A DNA stretch of 32,461 bases from positions 1 through 32,461 of the IMG/VR virus record IMGVR_UViG_3300022602_000281; one strand, 5' to 3'. The notes beneath the pieces were generated by a model. The model did not search any database, was not told the origin of the DNA, and saw only the letters and a program-made list of their open reading frames with translations. The stretch comes from a virus. Made by a program: the position numbers and the translations under genes. Of this stretch, positions 27,924 through 32,461 are shown piece by piece. Numbering within the stretch: the stretch's first letter is position 1; the number at the start of each line of letters is the position of its first letter.

Positions 27924-29018
27924 TTAGACAGCGTAGTAAGGTATTTTGACGTTTGTACCGTTGTTGTTAATGATGAGATAACCTAACGGCACAAGAGGAA
28001 TACTTGCGGTTGACATGGTTGCATTTGCATTTGTAGACTGGTTTAACGCATTTATGGTCACTGTGTTATTAGCGTTAATGGTCATGGCATCTGATGTAGA
28101 TGAACTTCCATTTGCTATAAAGTGAACTGCGTTGTTTGTGTACGAACCAAATACTGCATCTCCACCATGCGAATACCAGTAAGCGTTCTTAGCTGCGTTA
28201 AAAGCATTGTTAGGAGAGCCAACAAAATTGTTGTTGTTTATACCAAAGTTGGCATAAGCAGAGTAATCGTTAGTAGCAATCGTATATGTTGAATATGCTC
28301 CAGTACCTGTATTGGTATTTTGCTGAAACATATAAGTGTAGCTATTAGCGCTACCTATAAATGTTCCTACAAGACCTGTATCTGGACCACCAGACATATT
28401 GCCACCTACGGCAATAGGACCTGTGCTAGAACTAGCCCCGTTGTAGGGCAAAGCAATAGTTGTAAATGTAGCCGTACCACTGTTAATAGTTACGTTGCTA
28501 TACGTTACCGCATTTTCTGTGCCACCATTGATAATGACGTTAGCAAGTGTCAAATTACCGACACTAGATGATGTACTGCCTAAAGTAAGAGTTGTATTAC
28601 CTAGTGTAGTTGTTGAATTTGCTAAGTAACTATTAGGAAACGTAGACGCAACAGACGTTATGTTTGCGTTACCAAGTGTCAGATTACCTACGCTAGACGT
28701 AGAACTACCTAGTGTTAAGGTAGAGTTGCCAAGCGTTGTAGAGCTGTTAGATAAGAAACTATTAGGGAAAGTTGCAGATACAGACGTAATATTAGCGTTG
28801 ACTACAGTAGCGTTACTGATAGTTACGTTAGCAATATTACCGCTGAGTACGTTAACGTTACTGAAAGATACGTTGTTCTCAGTAGTACCGTTAATAATAA
28901 CGTTGTTAAGAGTCAGGTTAGATAAAGTCGTAGTAGTGCTACTAGCGGTAATAACAGTATTACCTAGTGTGATTGGAAACCCACTACTGCCAGATGAACT
29001 ACTTACGGTCTTTAACAT
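27924..29018 (-). CDS. tail-fibre-like beta-repeat protein
   Basis: 364 residues. The first 190 residues are Asn/Thr/Ser/Leu/Val-rich short beta repeats (NVNVLSGNIANVTISNATVV). They include two ~44-residue copies beginning ITSV and containing TTLGN-[ST]-TLTLGS and SVGNLTL. A mixed C-terminal half has SYTYMFQQNTNTGTGAYSTY and ends LGYLIINNNGTNVKIPYYAV. The layout fits a trimeric beta-helical fibre with a terminal receptor or tip domain. Receptor unknown. ATG 29018 follows AAAGGA. Confidence 0.65.
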   Translation of the reverse strand: MLKTVSSSSGSSGFPITLGNTVITASSTTTTLSNLTLNNVIINGTTENNVSFSNVNVLSGNIANVTISNATVVNANITSVSATFPNSFLSNSSTTLGNSTLTLGSSTSSVGNLTLGNANITSVASTFPNSYLANSTTTLGNTTLTLGSTSSSVGNLTLANVIINGGTENAVTYSNVTINSGTATFTTIALPYNGASSSTGPIAVGGNMSGGPDTGLVGTFIGSANSYTYMFQQNTNTGTGAYSTYTIATNDYSAYANFGINNNNFVGSPNNAFNAAKNAYWYSHGGDAVFGSYTNNAVHFIANGSSSTSDAMTINANNTVTINALNQSTNANATMSTASIPLVPLGYLIINNNGTNVKIPYYAV

Positions 29019-29033
29019 TGTAATCCTTTAGTA

Positions 29034-29369
29034 TCAATCCCCGTCGCCAGGCGTTATGTATATCGTTGCATTTGCAGTTGTTGCATTTGCAGTAAAGTAA
29101 GCATTAGGCACAAACGTAATAATCTCGTCTGTACCTGGCAATAGTGGCAAGCAATTAGACTGCGTACTTGTCGGTACAACAGCACCAGAAGACGCTAACG
29201 CAGAAGTCTGACCATATCCCAAAATAACGGTTACAGAACCGCTATTGATAATACGGTACTGGTTACCGCCTAGTGTTGCAGACGGTACTTGTACAGGAGC
29301 AGGAGCAGTTGTAGTAGCCGTGATGACTACCGTGTTACCGCAAGGGGAGAATGGCGCAGATACTGACAT
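29034..29369 (-). CDS. beta-rich fibre-associated protein, paralogue of 18762-19106
   Basis: 111 residues, Thr/Ala/Val/Pro-rich. It begins MSVSAPFSPCGNTVVITATT, has QYRIINSGSVTVILGYG (about 38-54) and ends TIYITPGDGD. Shares the GNTV, QY and YITPG elements with the protein at 18762-19106. The fold is probably a small beta sandwich. It sits between two fibre-like genes and overlaps the stop of the upstream one (TAATG). A fibre decoration or assembly role is inferred. Confidence 0.65.
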   Translation of the reverse strand: MSVSAPFSPCGNTVVITATTTAPAPVQVPSATLGGNQYRIINSGSVTVILGYGQTSALASSGAVVPTSTQSNCLPLLPGTDEIITFVPNAYFTANATTANATIYITPGDGD

Positions 29370-30376
29370 TATGCTACCTTCACAATAATGGTTGTTACGT
29401 TGCCAACAACAGATATGACTTTACCAACTGATTGCATATATTGTTGTAGTGTCATTGCAGATTCTGATATTGCCTGACCACCAATAGAACCGTCTTGATT
29501 TGCAATTGGAATAATGTATTGTCCTGCTGTTGCTCCTGTTACATTGACTGGAACTTGACCAGCAAAAGCAATTCGATCAACCATTTGTCTTGCCGACTCT
29601 AAAGCGGTTGCAAGTTCAGTTTTGTATGCAGACAAAGCTGTTTGATAATTTGCTTGAGCAGTTTCCCAATCTGCATCTGATTCTCCGCTAGACCTTGTTG
29701 GTTCTTTAGGAGCAGTTAAACCTAGAGCTTCTTCACTTCCCCATGCGTCTCCACCCACAAGCCCGGGATTTGTTGACTTAACAACAAAACTTATAGCATT
29801 TGCAAATACATTTGTTAACTTACCGTTTGCATCAATACCGCAAATATCACCTTTGTTAATGGTGAAATTACCTGACTTAGTCATGTATTCAGCATAGTCA
29901 GCACCGTTTTGATTTACAGTACCCGCACAATTTATTGATCTACCATTTGAAACTTTTTGAACAACAAGAACAGTTTGAGTAGCACTTGCACCGCCATTTG
30001 ACGCTGCGTATGCAATAATATCGCCATCGAAATTTATATATTGACTTGATGATCCACCAGTAGTTAAAATATTAAACCTAGCACTAGCTGCCGTTGTACC
30101 ACCCATCACCAAATTACCACTATTATCTAGTGCTAATACAGATGCGTTTGCTGTAGCTGTATTGCTACTGTTGATGTACACAACGCCGTTAGCGCCACCT
30201 CCAGACAATCCGTTAATAGTGACGTTAGAAACAGTCAAGTTACCAACAGTAGTCGTTGTATTGCCAAGACCTACAGACGCATTACCAAGCGTTGCATTTG
30301 TTGCAAAGTTAACATCTAACTGCGACAAAGGAATAGATGTTGTTGCGTTACCGAAAGTATAGGGTACACCAGACAT
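29369..30376 (-). CDS. tail-fibre-like protein with NGADYAEY domain
   Basis: 335 residues. The N-terminal 60 residues hold the same TLGN / GLGNTTTTVGNLTVSNVTI beta repeat as the gene at 27924-29018. Residues about 90-180 contain SINCAGTVNQNGADYAEYMT and INKGDICGIDANGKLTNVF, a module common at fibre ends, often next to S74-type chaperone domains. An insert with a helical linker (DADWETAQANYQTALSAYKT) and a C-terminal beta part follow. Acts in host attachment by inference. Confidence 0.7.
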   Translation of the reverse strand: MSGVPYTFGNATTSIPLSQLDVNFATNATLGNASVGLGNTTTTVGNLTVSNVTINGLSGGGANGVVYINSSNTATANASVLALDNSGNLVMGGTTAASARFNILTTGGSSSQYINFDGDIIAYAASNGGASATQTVLVVQKVSNGRSINCAGTVNQNGADYAEYMTKSGNFTINKGDICGIDANGKLTNVFANAISFVVKSTNPGLVGGDAWGSEEALGLTAPKEPTRSSGESDADWETAQANYQTALSAYKTELATALESARQMVDRIAFAGQVPVNVTGATAGQYIIPIANQDGSIGGQAISESAMTLQQYMQSVGKVISVVGNVTTIIVKVA

Positions 30377-30377
30377 A

Positions 30378-32384
30378 TTAGAACCTCACTCTTAATTCGT
30401 GTTCAAACTCAAACGTATTTACTACAAAACCCGCATTATTGGAAGTCATGGTGAGTCCCAAATACTTACCGTACTGCGAGGCATCCGATTTATACAAGTA
30501 ATACCCTGTGGATAACAGCCACTGTATAACAGCGCTACTGTTATTTACCCATGATATTACCTGAGAACTGTTATTTAGCCAAGATACTCCAGTGTCAGAC
30601 AATGTGTACGCTGGACTAGCTCCTTGCTCAGAATCCACTGTTACATTAAATTGTCCACCGTTTGTTAACGTGGCTTCTACTGCAAATTTTAACGCTTGCT
30701 TGGTCCTTATAGGGTCGCCCATATCTTGCAAAGCCGTCTGAATGTAACTTGCAATATTATTCGTTGAATTGTTGTAAAACTGATATAGCGCATTAGACGT
30801 ATTTGTACCGTAAAGGTTTACTTTTCCGCCTATAGGAGCAGAAGTCACGTAAGGAATTTGTCCCTGATACGTAATAAACCATTTTTTCTCAAAAAACACG
30901 GCCTGAATGTACCTAGAACCACCAAATCCAAAAGGACACCCGCTGGTAACGTAAAAATTAAACACGGCACACAAAATATTGTTCAGAAGTGCCTGTCCAG
31001 CCGTTACTGGCTTTGTAAAGTCTATATAAGGGAAAATACCGTCTAGTGGGTCGCTAATCTTGGTAGTCGTAGAACCCACAAGGGCGTACACACCATAGTC
31101 GTTCAGGAACAATACAGACCTGAAGTACGGGAATATGGCATAAATACGCTTAGAACCGATAGAAGCAGAAACGTTGGTATTGGTAAATACGGTACTTCCT
31201 GTAGAAGTGACCTGTAAGTTACTGAATACGTTGATACTATCATCACCAAAGATGTACAAGAAGTTATTAGCGGATAGTAAAGCCTGGATATTGCCGTGCA
31301 GGGTCGAATCCGTCAGATTAAACGCCACGGCAGATACAGAACTAAAGTCAGTTGGGCTAACCGCACTAGACGCATAGACTGTACGCCCTGCTGCTACCCA
31401 GACACGCCCTGAGAATGTGGCTACATCCACAATTCCGTTGGTATTGACAATAGCAGTAGCGGTTGCGTTGGCAGTGACGTTGGCTGTATATCCGTTAGCA
31501 AAGCTCACGGTAGGCGCTGAAGTGTATCCAGAGCCAGGATTGTTCATAATAACCTGAGTTACAGCGTTTCCAGAAACGATTGCAGTGCCGTTAGCGCCTG
31601 AACCCCCTCCACCAGTGAAGGTAACGTAGAAAGACCCGTTAGCACCGTATCCAAAGCCCCCAGAATTGATTAAAACCGAGACTGTGCCAGTAGCAAAAGT
31701 TGTCAGTTGGGCGATAGCTGTGGCGTTTGTTGTCGCTCCACCGCCCTTAATCGTAATTGACGGGGGTGACGTGTACCCAGAACCCGCATTTGTAAGCACA
31801 ACCGTGTTTACGGTGTTAGCAGTAGTAATCGTAGCCACTGCAGTAGCCTGTACTCCTCCCGACTGGTTAGGTGCACCAATAATCACGTCAGGAGCAGCCG
31901 TATAACCAGCTCCAGGATTGGTAATACCGATAACACCTATAGAACCTATGGCTACAAGGTTGCCACCATCCCACTCGTAAAGACCTTTTACGGGGTCTCC
32001 AATGTACAGATTGGTGTTCTGATACTGTGCAGAGCTAATTCCAGTGCCTGTAAACGTCCCTGCAGAAGCAATATTGCCTTTGGTAGAGGTAGTCAGGTCA
32101 AAATACTGCATTGACCCGTCTGTCTGGGCTGCAACAATGTAATCGTCATTGATATTGGCACTTGTCAAATAACTGACAACGTTAGAAAAAACTACAGCGT
32201 TACCTGACGAGTTATTGACAGTCGTAGATTGAGGAGTAATACGCAAATTACCCGAACCAACGGGCATGGCGTTTTCTAGCCAATAAAACTCATCTTTTTC
32301 AATTGCCGTGCGGTTGGCTTTAGTGTCAATTCCTCTGAATTGTTTAATAACCGCATAGCTTTTCTTTTGCTCTGCTGCTGCCAT
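30378..32384 (-). CDS. tail-hub / tail-tubular-B-like structural protein
   Basis: 668 residues. The N-terminus YAVIKQFRGIDTKANRTAIE and FYWLENAMPVGSGNLRITPQ (about 10-51) is a signature of large tail-stem proteins in podovirus-like phages. Residues about 150-315 hold four [NS]-x-G-[SAG]-GY-type beta repeats. Then a propeller-like region has VDVATFSGRVWVAAGRTVYA and FLYIFGDDSINVFSNLQVTS. The C-terminus is beta-rich and ends FEHELRVRF. It would sit below the portal and hold fibres. ATG 32384 is separated by two bases from the preceding stop. Confidence 0.7.
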   Translation of the reverse strand: MAAAEQKKSYAVIKQFRGIDTKANRTAIEKDEFYWLENAMPVGSGNLRITPQSTTVNNSSGNAVVFSNVVSYLTSANINDDYIVAAQTDGSMQYFDLTTSTKGNIASAGTFTGTGISSAQYQNTNLYIGDPVKGLYEWDGGNLVAIGSIGVIGITNPGAGYTAAPDVIIGAPNQSGGVQATAVATITTANTVNTVVLTNAGSGYTSPPSITIKGGGATTNATAIAQLTTFATGTVSVLINSGGFGYGANGSFYVTFTGGGGSGANGTAIVSGNAVTQVIMNNPGSGYTSAPTVSFANGYTANVTANATATAIVNTNGIVDVATFSGRVWVAAGRTVYASSAVSPTDFSSVSAVAFNLTDSTLHGNIQALLSANNFLYIFGDDSINVFSNLQVTSTGSTVFTNTNVSASIGSKRIYAIFPYFRSVLFLNDYGVYALVGSTTTKISDPLDGIFPYIDFTKPVTAGQALLNNILCAVFNFYVTSGCPFGFGGSRYIQAVFFEKKWFITYQGQIPYVTSAPIGGKVNLYGTNTSNALYQFYNNSTNNIASYIQTALQDMGDPIRTKQALKFAVEATLTNGGQFNVTVDSEQGASPAYTLSDTGVSWLNNSSQVISWVNNSSAVIQWLLSTGYYLYKSDASQYGKYLGLTMTSNNAGFVVNTFEFEHELRVRF

Positions 32385-32386
32385 TC

Positions 32387-32461
32387 CTAACCTCCACTAC
32401 TATAGGGGTTCGGAATCCTTCTTGTATAGGTACTGTTGAGTACGTTCAAGACGTGTTTGTT
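32387..32461 (-). CDS. C-terminal fragment of an upstream tail-region gene
   Basis: From the window edge, 24 codons run in frame to a TAG at 32387. They encode HVLNVLNSTYTRRIPNPYSS preceded by NK and followed by GG. The short gap to the next ATG and the Gly-rich basic ending suit the end of a real late gene. Given the order it is probably a tail-tube or head-tail connector protein, but too little is visible to name it. Confidence 0.5.
   Translation of the reverse strand, partial: NKHVLNVLNSTYTRRIPNPYSSGG

Overview
This window is a double-stranded DNA tailed-phage (Caudoviricetes) genome fragment with a short-tailed, podovirus-like virion gene set: large terminase, portal, scaffold, the start of the major capsid protein, a tail-hub-like protein, tail-fibre-like proteins and long Ala/Gly/Gln-rich candidate ejection proteins. 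Gene content (YqaJ exonuclease, RecT-type annealing protein, small zinc-ribbon proteins, M15 endolysin) suits a phage of a Gram-negative proteobacterium, plausibly an aquatic one, but the host cannot be fixed from the sequence. No integrase, repressor, DNA polymerase, helicase, primase or phage RNA polymerase is seen here, so replication and transcription probably lean on the host.

Layout. Positions 1-7993 are on the minus strand. Read from 7993 downwards they are small conserved proteins, a GT-A glycosyltransferase, terminase, two small head-region proteins, portal, tiny basic peptides, a candidate capsid promoter with a palindrome, scaffold, and the first 22 codons of the major capsid protein, cut by the window edge. 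Positions 8045-17800 are on the plus strand: a glycosyltransferase-like gene, a 0.5-kb AT-rich non-coding region with large inverted repeats, a run of very small early genes, a 585-bp non-coding region with structured RNA and a DnaA box, more small genes, a recombination module (YqaJ, RecT, an SSB-tailed small protein, a nuclease-fold protein), a tRNA-Lys, a second glycosyltransferase and an FkbM methyltransferase. A convergent terminator lies at 17801-17853. Positions 17852-32461 are again minus strand. Read from 32461 downwards they are a tail gene fragment, the tail-hub-like protein, fibres, candidate ejection proteins, small basic proteins, an HNH endonuclease, two holin candidates and an M15 endolysin. 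If the source genome is circular or circularly permuted, the two minus-strand blocks form one late operon running through the window ends. Early and late transcription would then diverge near 8.0 kb and converge near 17.8 kb.

Most notable are: (i) a recurring leader module, a hairpin followed by TCCTAACTTAA and then the ribosome binding site, placed before at least six plus-strand genes and after an RNA terminator; (ii) an HNH endonuclease whose last nine residues repeat the C-terminus of the gene it follows, with mostly different codons, suggesting insertion with regeneration of the host gene end; (iii) a candidate small RNA of about 100 nt at 10808-10909 with promoter, two hairpins and terminator; (iv) two tandem 11- and 14-residue basic peptide genes with strong ribosome binding sites; (v) a perfect 10-bp-arm palindrome over a consensus-like promoter before the capsid genes. 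All functional names are from reading motifs by eye; no database search was run.
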